DNA of 12,154 nt, taken from contig JBKQSL010000546.1 in assembly GCA_052143655.1 (NCBI GenBank), forward strand, positions 1 through 12,154, read 5' to 3'. This DNA comes from CAVSUR01 sp052143655 (GTDB lineage: Bacteria; Actinomycetota; Actinomycetes; Streptosporangiales; Streptosporangiaceae). Positions 1-8,429 of this stretch are shown here, one piece after another. The notes below the pieces were generated by a model. It did not search any database, was not told the origin of the DNA, and saw nothing but the letters and a program-made list of their open reading frames with translations. Within the stretch, counting starts at the first letter, position 1, and every line of letters starts with the position of its first letter. The position numbers were made by a program, and so were the translations under genes.

Positions 1-330
1 TGCTCGGGCCCGCGGCGCGAGCGGGCGGCATCGGAGCCAGGTCCAGGCGGCGACGGCGCTGCCAGGCAGCGCACCGCCACGCTATCACCGGCGCGAGCGG
101 GCAGACCGGGACGCAACTCCTCCGGTCCTGCGGCAGGCTGGCCGGCGGCGCGGACCCGGCATTGCGGGTGCTCGCCGGGCGTGCATAGGCTCTGGCGGCT
201 GGGACGCGGCTCCCGGCCTGCATTTCGAAGGGTGACAGCACGCGCCCGGATGGGCGGCGGGGGTGATCTGGCTGCCGGGCGGGCAGACAATGGTGACACC
301 ACCGGGCCTCGCCCGGAGAGCAGAAGGGAC
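1..330. other. Left-edge stretch without a confident gene
   Basis: No gene can be supported here. One plus-strand frame is open from the window edge to a TAG at 186-188 and could be the tail of a gene entering from the left (its last residues read ...PALRVLAGRA), but a second plus frame is open about as far and neither shows a recognisable domain, so this is undecided. Between 188 and 330 there is a small hairpin (CTGCC at 272-276 with GGCAG at 282-286) and an 11-base dyad, TGGTGACACCA, at 291-301. Both are short enough to occur by chance in DNA this GC-rich. The promoter of the aldo/keto reductase should lie here, but I cannot point to a convincing -10/-35 pair. Confidence 0.4.
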
Positions 331-1293
331 ATGACATTCATGCGGACAATCTCGCTCGGCGAGCTGACCGTCTCCGCCCAGGGCCTCGGCTGCATGGGCA
401 TGAGCGAGTGGTACGGGCCGGGGGACTGGGACGAGTCGATCGCCACCATCCATCGCGCGGTCGATCTGGGTGTCACGCTGCTCGACACCGCTGACGCCTA
501 CGGGGCCGGGCACAATGAGGTGCTCGTCGGCCGGGCGATCGCCGGCCGGCGGGCCGAGGTGCAGCTGGCGACCAAGTTCGGCATCGACCGCAGCGGCGGT
601 GACGACAAGCGGGTGATCCGCGGCGAGCGCGGCTATGTCAAGCAGGCCTGCGAATCCTCGCTGCTGCGCCTCGGGGTCGACGTCATCGACCTGTACTACC
701 TGCACCGGCCGCCGCAGACGGCGGAGATCGAGGAGACCGTCGGCGCGATGGCCGAACTGGTCGCCGAGGGCAAGGTCCGCTACCTCGGCCTGTCGGAGGT
801 CGACAGCGCGCTGCTGCGCCGGGCGCACGCGGTGCACCCGATCACGGCGGTGCAGAGCGAGTACTCGCTGTGGGCCAGGGACCCGCAGACCACGGTGCTG
901 GACGCGCTGCGCGAGCTGGGCGTCGGCCTGGTCGCGTACTCGCCGCTCGGCCGCGGCTTCCTGACCGGCACGGTGGACGTCAATGCGCTGGACGCGAAGG
1001 ACTTCCGCAGCCGCAACCCGCGCTTCACTGGCGAGGGCGGCGCCGCCAACCAGAAGATCGCCGCCGCCGTGCGCGAGATCGCCGACGCCAAGGGGGTCAC
1101 CCCGGCCCAGGTCGCGCTGGCCTGGGTACTGGGACAGGGCGACCGGCTCGGCGTCCCGGTCGTGCCGATCCCCGGCACGAAGCGGGTGAAGTGGCTGGAG
1201 CAGAACGCCGCCGCCGCGGACGTGGCGCTGACTGCCGACGAGCTGGCCGTGCTGGACCCGCTCGGCGACCAGGTCGTCGGCGCCCGGTACTGA
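331..1293 (+). CDS. Aldo/keto reductase
   Basis: This encodes a cytoplasmic NADPH-dependent aldo/keto reductase of 320 residues, the usual length for the family; such enzymes reduce aldehydes or ketones to alcohols. The opening (LGLGCMGMSEWYG type, residues 18-29) is that of the AKR11/12/13-like group. The catalytic tetrad is complete: Asp52 and Tyr57 (DTADAYG), Lys82 (ATKFG) and His125 (YLHRP). The C-terminal cofactor motif IPGTKR...LEQN is present. The ATG at 331 has GGAGAG ten bases upstream; the ATG at 340, three codons in, has AGAAGGG eleven bases upstream and is an equally possible start. The frame stays open back to 181, but that extension does not look like reductase sequence. The gene stands alone and converges on hrpA with a 17-base gap. 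The physiological substrate cannot be read from sequence. Confidence 0.93.
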   Translation: MTFMRTISLGELTVSAQGLGCMGMSEWYGPGDWDESIATIHRAVDLGVTLLDTADAYGAGHNEVLVGRAIAGRRAEVQLATKFGIDRSGGDDKRVIRGERGYVKQACESSLLRLGVDVIDLYYLHRPPQTAEIEETVGAMAELVAEGKVRYLGLSEVDSALLRRAHAVHPITAVQSEYSLWARDPQTTVLDALRELGVGLVAYSPLGRGFLTGTVDVNALDAKDFRSRNPRFTGEGGAANQKIAAAVREIADAKGVTPAQVALAWVLGQGDRLGVPVVPIPGTKRVKWLEQNAAAADVALTADELAVLDPLGDQVVGARY

Positions 1294-1310
1294 CCGGCGC
1301 GCGGCCGGGC

Positions 1311-4300
1311 TCAGGCCGCCAGCCGGTCCAGCGCGGCGCTGATCCGCTGCTCCGAGACCGGCACGGCGGTGCCGAGCACCTGGGCGAACAGGCTGATCCG
1401 CAGTTCCTCGATCAGCCAGCGGACGTCCTGGGCACCGGGCCCGGCCCGGCCGGCCGCTGCCAGCCCGGCCAGGGTGCGCTGGTAGGCGTCGGTGACCCGG
1501 TGCACGGTCGCCATCCGCTCGGCGTCCCGGCCGGTATCGGCCGGGGCCTTGTCCAGCCGCCGGTTCATGCCGCGCAGGTAGCGCAGCAGGTCCGGCAGCC
1601 GCTGCGGCCCGGCCTGCGCCACGAAGCCGGGGTGGATGAGCCCGGCGAGCTGGGCTCGCATGTCGTCGACCGCGGCGGCGAAGGCGGGTCGCCCGGTCGC
1701 CCGGTCTAGCCCGATCTCCACCTCATGCGCCTCCGCCAGCACCCGGCTCACCGTGCCGATCACCTGGGCGGTCAGCCGGGCGAGGTCCGCGCGGGCGGCG
1801 GCGAGCAGCCGCGCGAAGGCATCGGCGTCCCAGGCCGGCCCGCCCGCCGCCGCGATGATCTGGTCGGCGGCGGCGGCCGCGCAGTCGTCTACCAGCGCGA
1901 CTGGGCTCGGGTAGGGCGCCCGGCTCAGCGCGAGCTTGGCGGTCACCGGCAGCGCGGCCGCCGCGGCCCGGCCGCCTGATGCGACGTTCAGCAGGATCAG
2001 CCGCCGGGTGCCCGCCAGCATGGCGGCGTCGGCGGCGACCCGGCTGTCGAAGAGCCGGACGTCGACGGCGTCGCCCGCGTCGGCCAGCGCCGGGTAGCCG
2101 CGTACCTGCCCGTCGCCGAATTCCCGCGGCAGCGAGCCAAGCTCCCAGCGGCGCAGCCCGGTCCGGGTGATGCCGCCGGCCGCCCGCGACAGCGCGGCCT
2201 GCAGCCGGGGGCGCAGCTCATCGCGCAGCCTGGCCAGGTCCCGTCCGGATGCGAGCAGCTCGCCGGACTCGGCAGCGATGCGGAACCTGACCGCCAGGTG
2301 CTCCGGCAGCCGGGACAGGTCGAATGCATCCCGCGGCACCGGTCGGCCCGACAGCCGCTGCAGCTGCCCGGCCAGCGCGTCCCGCAGGTCACCGCGCGGC
2401 GGCCCGAGCTGCTCCAGCACCGCCCGGGCCGTCTGCGGCGCTGGAGCGAACGCCGTGCGCAGTTGCTTGGGCAGCGACCGGATCAGCTCGGTCACCAGCT
2501 CCTCGCGCCGGCCGGGAACCTGCCAGCTGAACTGGGCCGGATCCACCTGGCTGAGCTGGTGCAGCGGGATGTCCACGGTGACGCCATCGTCGGGCGTCCC
2601 CGGCGCGAACTCGTACGACACGGCCAGCTGGCCGGCGCGGTCGCCGGAATCCGCGCGGTCGCCGGAGCCCGGTCCGAGGCGGTCCGGGGTCTGCGTGGTC
2701 CAGGCCAGCGGGTAGTCAGCGGCCGGCACCTCCTGCGCTGCGGGGCTGAGCAGGTCGGCGGGGGCGAAAGTCAGCAGGCCCGGGTCGGCCTGCCGGGCTT
2801 GCTTCCACCAGCTGTCGAAATGCCGGGCCGAGGTCACGCTGGCCGGGATCCGCTGGTCGTAGAAGTCGAACAGCGCGGCGTCGTCGGCGACGAGGCCGCG
2901 CCGCCGGGCGCGGCGCTCCAGTTCCGCCGCCTCGGCCAGCAGCCGCTTGTTCTCGGCGAAGAACTTGTGGTGGGTCCGCCAGTCGCCCTCGACTAGCGCA
3001 TGCTGGATGAAGATGTCCCGCGCCGCCGCGGGGTCGATCCGCCCGTAGCTGACCGGCCGGGCCGCCACCAGCGGCAGCCCGTACAGCGTCACCTTCTCCG
3101 CGGCCATGACCGCGCCGCGCCGGGCATCCCAGTGCGGCTCGGAGTAGCTGCGCTGGACCAGGTGCGGGGCGAGCCGCTCGGCCCATTCCGGCTCGATCCG
3201 CGCCACCGTGCGGGCCCACAGCCTGGACGTCTCGACCAGTTCGGCGGCGACCACCCACGGCGGTGGCTTGCGGGCCAGCGCCGAGTCGGGGAAGATCGCG
3301 AACCGCGCGCCGCGGGCGCCGGCGAACTCGGCCGGGCCGCGCCGCGGCCGGCCGCCCTCGGCGGCGCGCTGCGGGCGGCTGGTGTCCAGCATGCCGATCT
3401 GCGACAGCAGCCCGGCCAGCAGCGACATGTGCACCTGGTCCGCCAGCCCGGCGACGGGCTGGCGGTGTCCCGGCCGCCCGGCCCGGTCCCGGCCGACCCC
3501 GATGCCCACGTCCCTGGCCGCCTGGCGCAGCTGGGCATGCACGTCCTGCCACTCCCGCACCCGCAGGTAGTGCAGGTACTCGCGGCGGCACAGCCGGCGC
3601 AGCGCCGACGCCGACAGCTCCCGCTGCTGATCGCGCAGGTAGTCCCACAGGTTGACCAGGGCGAGGAAATCCGAGTCGCCCTCGGCGAAGCGGGCGTGCA
3701 GCGCGTCGGCCGCCGCGCGGGCGTCGGCCGGGCGCTCCCGCGGGTCGACGATCGACAGGGCCGCGGCGATCACCAGGACCTCGGGCACGCAGCCGTGGTC
3801 ATCGGCGGCCAGGATCATCCTGCCCAGCCGCGGGTCGGCCGGCAGCCGGGCGAGCTTGCGGCCGGTCTCGGTCAGCCGGTACCCGGGCCCCGTCGCGGGC
3901 ACGCCCGCGTCCGGCTCGGCCGCGCCCGGCGCACCCGCGGCTGGCTCGGCCGGCGGACGGGCCGGACGGGACCGCCCGCCAGGCCCGCCCGCCAGGGCGC
4001 CCAGTTCGGCCAGCAGCCGGACGCCGTCGGCGACCTGCCGGGAGTCGGGCGGGTCCAGGAAGGGGAACTGCGCGACCTCGCCCAGGTCCAGTGCGGCCAT
4101 CTGCAGGATGACCGAGGCCAGCGAGGTGCGCAGGATCTCGGGGTCGGTGAATTCCGGCCGGGCGGCGTAATCCGTCTCGCTGTACAGCCGGATGCACACC
4201 CCGTTGCTGGTCCGGCCGCACCGGCCGGCCCGCTGACCGGCCGAGGCGCGGGAGACCGGCTCGATCGGCAGCCGCTGCACCTTGGTCCGGCGGCTGTAGC

Positions 4301-5417
4301 GGGAGATCCGCGCCGTGCCCGGGTCGATCACGTATTTGATGCCCGGCACGGTCAGCGACGTCTCGGCGACGTTGGTGGCCAGCACGACCCGGCGCCGCTG
4401 GTGCGGCTGGAACACCCGGTGCTGCTCGGCGGCCGGCAGCCGGGAGTACAGCGGCAGCACATCCAGGCCGGCCCGCTCAGCCTGGCCGGCCAGCGCCTCG
4501 GCGGTGTCGCGGATCTCCCGCTCGCCGCTGAGGAAGACCAGGATGTCCCCGGCAGGCCCGGCGCCGAGCAGTTCCGCGACCGCGTCGCAGATGCCCTGCA
4601 CCTGGTCGCGGGGCTCGTCGCCGCCGTCCGTCGGCTCATCCAGCGGCCGGTAGCGCACTTCTACCGGGTAGCTGCGCCCCGACACCTCGATGACCGGCGC
4701 GTCCCCGAACGCCGCGCTGAACCGCCGCACGTCGATCGTGGCCGAGGTGATGATCACCTTGAGGCCCGGCCGCTGCGGCAGCAGCCGCCGCAGGTAGCCG
4801 AGGATGAAGTCGATGTTCAGGCTGCGCTCGTGCGCCTCGTCGATGATCAGCGTGTCGTAGCGCAGCAGCTGCCGGTCCCGGGCCAGCTCGGCCAGCAGGA
4901 TGCCGTCGGTCATGACCCGGACCAGGGTGGCATCGCTGCCGGCGTCGGCGAACCGGACAGTGTAGCCGACCGCGGTGCCCAGCTCAGTGCCCAGCTCGGC
5001 GGATATCCGCTCGGCCACTGTGCGGGCCGCGATCCGCCGCGGCTGGGTGTGGCCGATCTGGCCGGTCACGCCGCGGCCGAGCGCCAGGCAGATCTTCGGC
5101 AGCTGGGTGGTCTTGCCCGACCCGGTCTCACCCGCGACGATCACCACCTGGTGATCGCGGATGACCGCGGCGATGTCGCCGGCCCGCTGACTGACTGGCA
5201 GCTCGGCCGGGTAGCTGACCCCCGGGCGGGCCTGGCTGCGCGACCGCACCCGGGCGCACGCCGCGTCTAGTTCGGCTCGCAGCTGGTCCAGCGCCCGCTG
5301 CCGGGCCCGGGAGTCGCGCAGCCCGGCGGCCCGGTCCAGCTGGCGGCCCAGGCGGCGCTGATCGCGCAGCATCACCTCGGGCAGCCGGGCGCGCAGCTCA
5401 GCGAGAGCGGACGTCAC
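1311..5417 (-). CDS. hrpA: ATP-dependent RNA helicase HrpA (DEAH box)
   Basis: This encodes a DEAH-box RNA helicase of 1368 residues, close to the roughly 1300 of E. coli HrpA. Visible motifs, in order: Walker A GETGSGKT (96-103, Lys102), DEAH (193-196), SAT (225-227), the strand motif ATNVAETS, and QRAGRCGR (395-402) for ATP and RNA coupling. HA2 and OB-fold regions follow (OB around 690-780, with FAIFPDSAL). The long C-terminal part, about 790-1360, fits the DUF3418 region that distinguishes HrpA from shorter HrpB-type proteins. Family members act on RNA and translation complexes in the cytoplasm. I chose the GTG at 5417 because GGAG lies nine bases upstream; the frame is open to an earlier start at 5468, but the added 17 residues look unlike the family. 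An Ala/Gly/Pro-rich insert lies at about 474-512, and a short duplicated stretch (GDRADS/GDRAGQ) lies in the C-terminal half. The gene appears monocistronic. Confidence 0.96.
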   Translation of the reverse strand: MTSALAELRARLPEVMLRDQRRLGRQLDRAAGLRDSRARQRALDQLRAELDAACARVRSRSQARPGVSYPAELPVSQRAGDIAAVIRDHQVVIVAGETGSGKTTQLPKICLALGRGVTGQIGHTQPRRIAARTVAERISAELGTELGTAVGYTVRFADAGSDATLVRVMTDGILLAELARDRQLLRYDTLIIDEAHERSLNIDFILGYLRRLLPQRPGLKVIITSATIDVRRFSAAFGDAPVIEVSGRSYPVEVRYRPLDEPTDGGDEPRDQVQGICDAVAELLGAGPAGDILVFLSGEREIRDTAEALAGQAERAGLDVLPLYSRLPAAEQHRVFQPHQRRRVVLATNVAETSLTVPGIKYVIDPGTARISRYSRRTKVQRLPIEPVSRASAGQRAGRCGRTSNGVCIRLYSETDYAARPEFTDPEILRTSLASVILQMAALDLGEVAQFPFLDPPDSRQVADGVRLLAELGALAGGPGGRSRPARPPAEPAAGAPGAAEPDAGVPATGPGYRLTETGRKLARLPADPRLGRMILAADDHGCVPEVLVIAAALSIVDPRERPADARAAADALHARFAEGDSDFLALVNLWDYLRDQQRELSASALRRLCRREYLHYLRVREWQDVHAQLRQAARDVGIGVGRDRAGRPGHRQPVAGLADQVHMSLLAGLLSQIGMLDTSRPQRAAEGGRPRRGPAEFAGARGARFAIFPDSALARKPPPWVVAAELVETSRLWARTVARIEPEWAERLAPHLVQRSYSEPHWDARRGAVMAAEKVTLYGLPLVAARPVSYGRIDPAAARDIFIQHALVEGDWRTHHKFFAENKRLLAEAAELERRARRRGLVADDAALFDFYDQRIPASVTSARHFDSWWKQARQADPGLLTFAPADLLSPAAQEVPAADYPLAWTTQTPDRLGPGSGDRADSGDRAGQLAVSYEFAPGTPDDGVTVDIPLHQLSQVDPAQFSWQVPGRREELVTELIRSLPKQLRTAFAPAPQTARAVLEQLGPPRGDLRDALAGQLQRLSGRPVPRDAFDLSRLPEHLAVRFRIAAESGELLASGRDLARLRDELRPRLQAALSRAAGGITRTGLRRWELGSLPREFGDGQVRGYPALADAGDAVDVRLFDSRVAADAAMLAGTRRLILLNVASGGRAAAAALPVTAKLALSRAPYPSPVALVDDCAAAAADQIIAAAGGPAWDADAFARLLAAARADLARLTAQVIGTVSRVLAEAHEVEIGLDRATGRPAFAAAVDDMRAQLAGLIHPGFVAQAGPQRLPDLLRYLRGMNRRLDKAPADTGRDAERMATVHRVTDAYQRTLAGLAAAGRAGPGAQDVRWLIEELRISLFAQVLGTAVPVSEQRISAALDRLAA
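2635..2666. repeat. 14-base direct repeat inside hrpA
   Basis: GCGCGGTCGCCGGA occurs at 2635-2648 and again at 2653-2666, an 18-base period that keeps the reading frame. In the protein it gives the hydrophilic doublet GDRADS/GDRAGQ, probably a slippage-born surface loop in the DUF3418-like region. Confidence 0.7.
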
Positions 5418-5581
5418 GGCAGCAGTCTCCAGGTAAGCAGTGGCGGGGTCCGGGGCACGGCGGCACACTGGCGTGCGGCCAGCGGGTCACCGGCCGGAGT
5501 GCACCGGCTCATGATGACCGCGAACCGCCCCGCAGTGCCAACGCATTTGCCCGGCAACTGCTTCCGGTCGCGAGCCCTGCA

Positions 5582-5601
5582 GTCCAGCCGGGTCCAGCCG
5601 G
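5582..5601. repeat. 10-base tandem duplication
   Basis: GTCCAGCCGG is present twice head to tail (5582-5591 and 5592-5601) in the divergent spacer. Ten bases is close to one helical turn, so it could be a pair of protein sites on one face of the DNA, but it may equally be replication slippage. Confidence 0.6.
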
Positions 5602-5673
5602 TGTTCCTGGTATCGGTGCCGTTCGGCGTGCGATCGCAGGCGCCCGCGGTCGCCGCGTGCCGCAAGAGTGAGG

Positions 5674-5688
5674 GCCCCGGGCCGGGGC
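5674..5688. other. GC-rich perfect hairpin
   Basis: GCCCCGG (5674-5680) and CCGGGGC (5682-5688) form a perfect inverted repeat around a single G; in RNA this would be about a 6-bp stem with a 3-base loop. It lies 108 bases upstream of the kinase start in a divergent promoter region, so an operator or supercoiling-sensitive element is possible, but chance is not excluded at this GC content. There is no U-tract. Confidence 0.35.
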
Positions 5689-5738
5689 TGAGGGACCGGC
5701 CCGGGACGGAAGATGTGCGGCGAAAGGGTCTTCCCAGG

Positions 5739-5768
5739 TTCGCGACAGCCGGCATGATAGGGGATAAT
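5739..5768 (+). promoter_or_regulatory. Candidate promoter of the kinase gene
   Basis: GATAAT at 5763-5768 is an unusually AT-rich hexamer for this DNA and sits 28 bases upstream of the kinase GTG, in the right place for a -10 element. An 18-base spacer separates it from a weak -35 candidate, TTCGCG, at 5739-5744. The -10 is reasonable; the -35 match is poor, so an alternative sigma factor or activator is possible. Confidence 0.35.
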
Positions 5769-5796
5769 CTGCCGCGAACCCGGAGGAGAGCCTGTT

Positions 5797-7473
5797 GTGC
5801 CGCAGCCAGTTTTACCGGCGTTAGTGGAGCTGCTGCGCCGGTGGGATCCGGAGCAGATCGGCGGCTACACCCTGATCGGCAGGCTCGGAGCGGGCGCGAT
5901 GGGCCAGGTATACCTCGGACGGTCGGCCGCCGGCCGACTCGTGGCGGTCAAGACGATCAGGATCGAGCTCGCCGAGGAGCCGGATTTCCGCAATCGCTTC
6001 GCCCAGGAGGTCGCCGCCGCCCGGCGGGTCAGCGGCGCGTTCACCGCGGCGGTCGTCGCTGCGGACCCTGAGGCGGACATGCCGTGGCTGGCCACGGCCT
6101 ACGTGCCCGCGCCGTCGCTGGCCCGGCTGGTGCGCGAGTGCGGGCCGCTGCCGGTGCCGGCAGTGCGGTGGCTTGGCGCGGGCTGCGCCGAGGCGCTGGA
6201 GTCCATCCACGCCGCGGGGCTGGTGCACCGCGATCTCAAGCCATCCAACGTGCTGGTCGCCCCCGACGGCCCGCGGGTCATCGACTTCGGCGTGGCCAGG
6301 GCCGCCGAGCGGGTACAGCTCACGGTCACCCGCGGGGCGATCGGCACGCCGGCCTACATGGCGCCCGAGCAGGCCAGGGACACCCGCCAGGCAACGACGG
6401 CCAGCGACGTGTTCTCGCTGGGCGCCACGATGCTGTTCGCCGCCACCGGCCATCCGCCCTATCAGGGCGAGACGGTCGTGGACGTGCTGGTGCGCCTGGC
6501 CACCGGGCCGCCCGACCTGGCCGGCCTGCCCGCCGACCTGGCCCCGGTGGTGCTCGGCTGCCTGGAGCGTGATCCGCGCCAGCGGCCCACCTCAGCGGCG
6601 GTGCTGGCCAAGCTGGCTCCAGCCCTGGATGGCGCCGGGGGCCGCGACCTCGGGCCCTCGGCGCTGCCGCGGCCCGCGCTGGCGCTGATCGACCAGTACC
6701 GGGACCAGAACCGGCCGGCGCCGCGGTCTGGCGAGGCCGGCGGCCCGGACGACGGCGGGGCCGAGATTACGCTCGGCTCCCAGCCCGGGTCGGCGGCCCC
6801 GGGCCGGCCGCTGGCCGCCGCGCCGCCGGGACGCCGCCGCGCGCCCGGCCGGAGGCGCGGCCGCGACGCCCCGCCGCCGGACAGCACGGGCACCCAGCCC
6901 GGCCTCCGCCCGCGGCGGGCACTGCTCGCCGCGGGCGCAGCGGCGGCCGCGATCGTCCTGCTGGCGGCGGGGGCCGGCATCGGCGTCGCGTTCCTGGCCG
7001 GGCACAGGCAGCCGCGGCCGGCCGGCGACCCGCACCCCGGCACCTCCCAGTCGAGCCAGTCGCCGGTCATTCTCCCGCCGCCGCCTCCGGCCGCGCAGAC
7101 CGCCACCGCCTCCCCGCCGCCAGGGCACCGCGCGGCGCCGCCGGGTCATAGCCCCGCGGTCACGCTCAGCCAGGACTTCGGTGACAGCCTGACCAGCTTC
7201 GTCCTGCACGGCACCGGCTGGCCCTCCGGCCAGCCGGTGATCATCCGGCTGGCCGGGCCGGCGGATTGGGTCGGCCGGCAGCCAGCCGACCTGGCCGACA
7301 CCTTCAACTGCGCGATCAACCAGGGCAGCCAGTTCCCCGGCGGCCAGCTGCCACCAGGCCGGTACCGGATCGTCGTCACCGGCGCGGGTGGTGCCCGGGC
7401 GCACCTGCATTTCACCGTCCGCAACCAGCCGCTCCCCGGAGTCGGCCCGCCGCCGGGGCAGGGTCCCGGTTAG
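5797..7473 (+). CDS. Receptor-like Ser/Thr protein kinase
   Basis: This encodes a 558-residue Hanks-type (PknB-like) kinase that phosphorylates Ser/Thr on proteins. The kinase domain, about 24-275, has the glycine loop LGAGAMGQV (30-38), ATP-anchoring Lys52, the catalytic loop HRDLKPSN from His144 (Asp146), DFG at 163-165 and the activation segment GTPAYMAPE at 183-191, so it should be active. A long Pro/Gly/Arg-rich linker follows, then one membrane span at about 375-401 with a basic stretch before it, which places the kinase inside the cell. Outside are a Pro-rich stretch and a small beta-rich domain (about 455-545) with the pattern GTGWPSGQPVIIRL and one Cys (505). No PASTA repeats are present, so its ligand is unlikely to be the one recognised by PknB. 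The start is GTG, with GGAGGAG (5782-5788) eight bases upstream. The gene converges on an FHA-protein gene, a plausible reader of phosphothreonine. Confidence 0.94.
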   Translation: MPQPVLPALVELLRRWDPEQIGGYTLIGRLGAGAMGQVYLGRSAAGRLVAVKTIRIELAEEPDFRNRFAQEVAAARRVSGAFTAAVVAADPEADMPWLATAYVPAPSLARLVRECGPLPVPAVRWLGAGCAEALESIHAAGLVHRDLKPSNVLVAPDGPRVIDFGVARAAERVQLTVTRGAIGTPAYMAPEQARDTRQATTASDVFSLGATMLFAATGHPPYQGETVVDVLVRLATGPPDLAGLPADLAPVVLGCLERDPRQRPTSAAVLAKLAPALDGAGGRDLGPSALPRPALALIDQYRDQNRPAPRSGEAGGPDDGGAEITLGSQPGSAAPGRPLAAAPPGRRRAPGRRRGRDAPPPDSTGTQPGLRPRRALLAAGAAAAAIVLLAAGAGIGVAFLAGHRQPRPAGDPHPGTSQSSQSPVILPPPPPAAQTATASPPPGHRAAPPGHSPAVTLSQDFGDSLTSFVLHGTGWPSGQPVIIRLAGPADWVGRQPADLADTFNCAINQGSQFPGGQLPPGRYRIVVTGAGGARAHLHFTVRNQPLPGVGPPPGQGPG

Positions 7474-7502
7474 CCCGCCGGCTGCCAGCCAGCTCAGTCG
7501 TC

Positions 7503-7520
7503 GCCCGGCCGCGGCCGGGC
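7503..7520. terminator. 18-base perfect palindrome between convergent genes
   Basis: GCCCGGCCGCGGCCGGGC reads the same on both strands and would fold as about a 7-bp stem with a 4-base loop in RNA from either side. It lies in the 67-base gap between the kinase stop (7473) and the FHA-gene stop (7541), the expected place for a bidirectional terminator. It has no U-tract on either strand, so the terminator role is inferred from position only. Confidence 0.4.
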
Positions 7521-7540
7521 GGCCGCCTGCTCGTGGCCGG

Positions 7541-8368
7541 TCACAGCACCGGAGTCCACCACAAGTCCTCCTGGCGCGAGCACCAGGCCGGGTCGCTCAG
7601 CCGGGCCAGGTCGGCCGCGGCGACCACGCCGTTGTCGATCAGCGCCCCCACCGCGACCTCGTCGGAAAGCCGGATGCCCGGCCGCGCCAGGCCGCGCTCG
7701 GTGATCTTGCGGCGCAGTACCTTCAGGTGCTCGCCGACCCGGGCCGACAGCCGGTCGCGGAAGGCCGGGTCGGTGTCGAAGCACTCGATCTCGTGGTGGG
7801 CGTCCGTGACCTCCAGCGCGGCCCGGGCGATCTCCGGGGTCCGCGGCAGCGGGGTGCCGTGCGCCGGGTCGAGCAGCCATGGTCGGCACCACATCAGCGC
7901 CACCAGGAACAGCTTCGTGTTCGGATCCAGGTACAGCGGCAGCAGGGTCGAGTCGCCGTCGGCGCGGGAGCCGCCGGCGCAGGCGGCGCCATCAGCGACC
8001 GTGGCGGTCACCACCAGCCGCAGCGGCTGCCCTTCCTCGAGCATGGCCCGCGAGCCGACCAGCGCACTGCCCTCGCGCAGGAACCAGCCGCCCGCCGGCT
8101 CGCCGCTGCCGTCCATCCGGGGCAGCCGGATCCGGTACCCGTCGCCCTCGGCGTACAGCGCATGCGTGCCGCTGATGTTGGCCACCCAGGCGCCGTCGGC
8201 CACCGCGGTGATCGTGCCGGCCCGCCGGGACAGCCCGCGGCCGGCCGGGATCACCAGGTCCGCATCGGGTCCCCGGCCGAAGACCAGCCGGCTCCCATCA
8301 GGTATGGCGATAACCCGCCCGGCCGGCGTGGTGACGTGTGCCGTCGCGGGGCCAGATTCGAGCGCCAC
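7541..8368 (-). CDS. FHA-domain protein with helical C-terminal region
   Basis: This is a soluble protein of 275 residues. The N-terminal part (about 8-95) fits a forkhead-associated fold, which binds phosphothreonine peptides: the first loop gives FGR (30-32) followed by DADLVIP, and the second gives LSRRAG with Ser47. Arg32 and Ser47, the usual phosphate contacts, are kept. The His normally found in the SRxH motif is Ala50, and the usual SxNGT turn is altered (NISGTH). From about 145 the protein is mostly helical and charged (PLYLDPNTKLFLVALMW, then LKVLRRKITERGL), reminiscent of the helical or winged-helix tails of some actinobacterial FHA proteins; I do not recognise a named domain. The start is GTG with AAGGA five bases upstream. 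No membrane segment is present. Facing the kinase gene tail to tail, it is a candidate partner of that kinase, which is inference from proximity only. Confidence 0.82.
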   Translation of the reverse strand: MALESGPATAHVTTPAGRVIAIPDGSRLVFGRGPDADLVIPAGRGLSRRAGTITAVADGAWVANISGTHALYAEGDGYRIRLPRMDGSGEPAGGWFLREGSALVGSRAMLEEGQPLRLVVTATVADGAACAGGSRADGDSTLLPLYLDPNTKLFLVALMWCRPWLLDPAHGTPLPRTPEIARAALEVTDAHHEIECFDTDPAFRDRLSARVGEHLKVLRRKITERGLARPGIRLSDEVAVGALIDNGVVAAADLARLSDPAWCSRQEDLWWTPVL

Positions 8369-8401
8369 TGCGATCCTTGCCTGTGGGGATGGGTAGCGCG
8401 C

Positions 8402-8429
8402 ATTCTAGTTGTGCCCGGGTACCGGGGCA
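8402..8429 (-). promoter_or_regulatory. Candidate promoter and dyad upstream of the FHA gene
   Basis: On the minus strand TAGAAT (8407 down to 8402) is a good -10 match 33 bases before the GTG at 8368. Just upstream, 8412-8429 forms a near-perfect dyad, TGCCC-g-GGTACC-g-GGGCA, with one mismatched pair. It occupies the region between -10 and -35, where a repressor would block RNA polymerase. No good -35 is seen. Confidence 0.35.

Larger units (their letters stand above)
5418..5738. other. Divergent spacer between hrpA and the kinase gene
   Basis: No gene is supported in this spacer. It must carry the hrpA promoter (leftward) and probably the kinase promoter (rightward). It holds a 10-base tandem duplication (5582-5601) and a strong GC hairpin (5674-5688), described separately. 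No clear -10/-35 pair for hrpA is visible upstream of its ribosome-binding site (GGAG at 5427-5430, minus strand). The frames open across this stretch have Arg/Pro-rich, non-domain translations typical of chance open frames in high-GC DNA. Confidence 0.5.

Noticed and set aside
291..301. TGGTGACACCA dyad as an operator for the aldo/keto reductase
   Set aside because: Five-base arms around one base are expected many times in 12 kb; there is no second copy and no adjacent regulator gene.
181..330. An N-terminal extension of the aldo/keto reductase from GTG 181
   Set aside because: The added 50 residues are unlike any aldo/keto reductase, and good ribosome-binding sequences precede the ATGs at 331 and 340.
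3000..5270. A 756-codon plus-strand open frame opposite hrpA
   Set aside because: It is antisense to the strongly supported helicase, is rich in Arg/Gln/Gly/Pro and shows no domain; long antisense frames are expected in such high-GC coding DNA.
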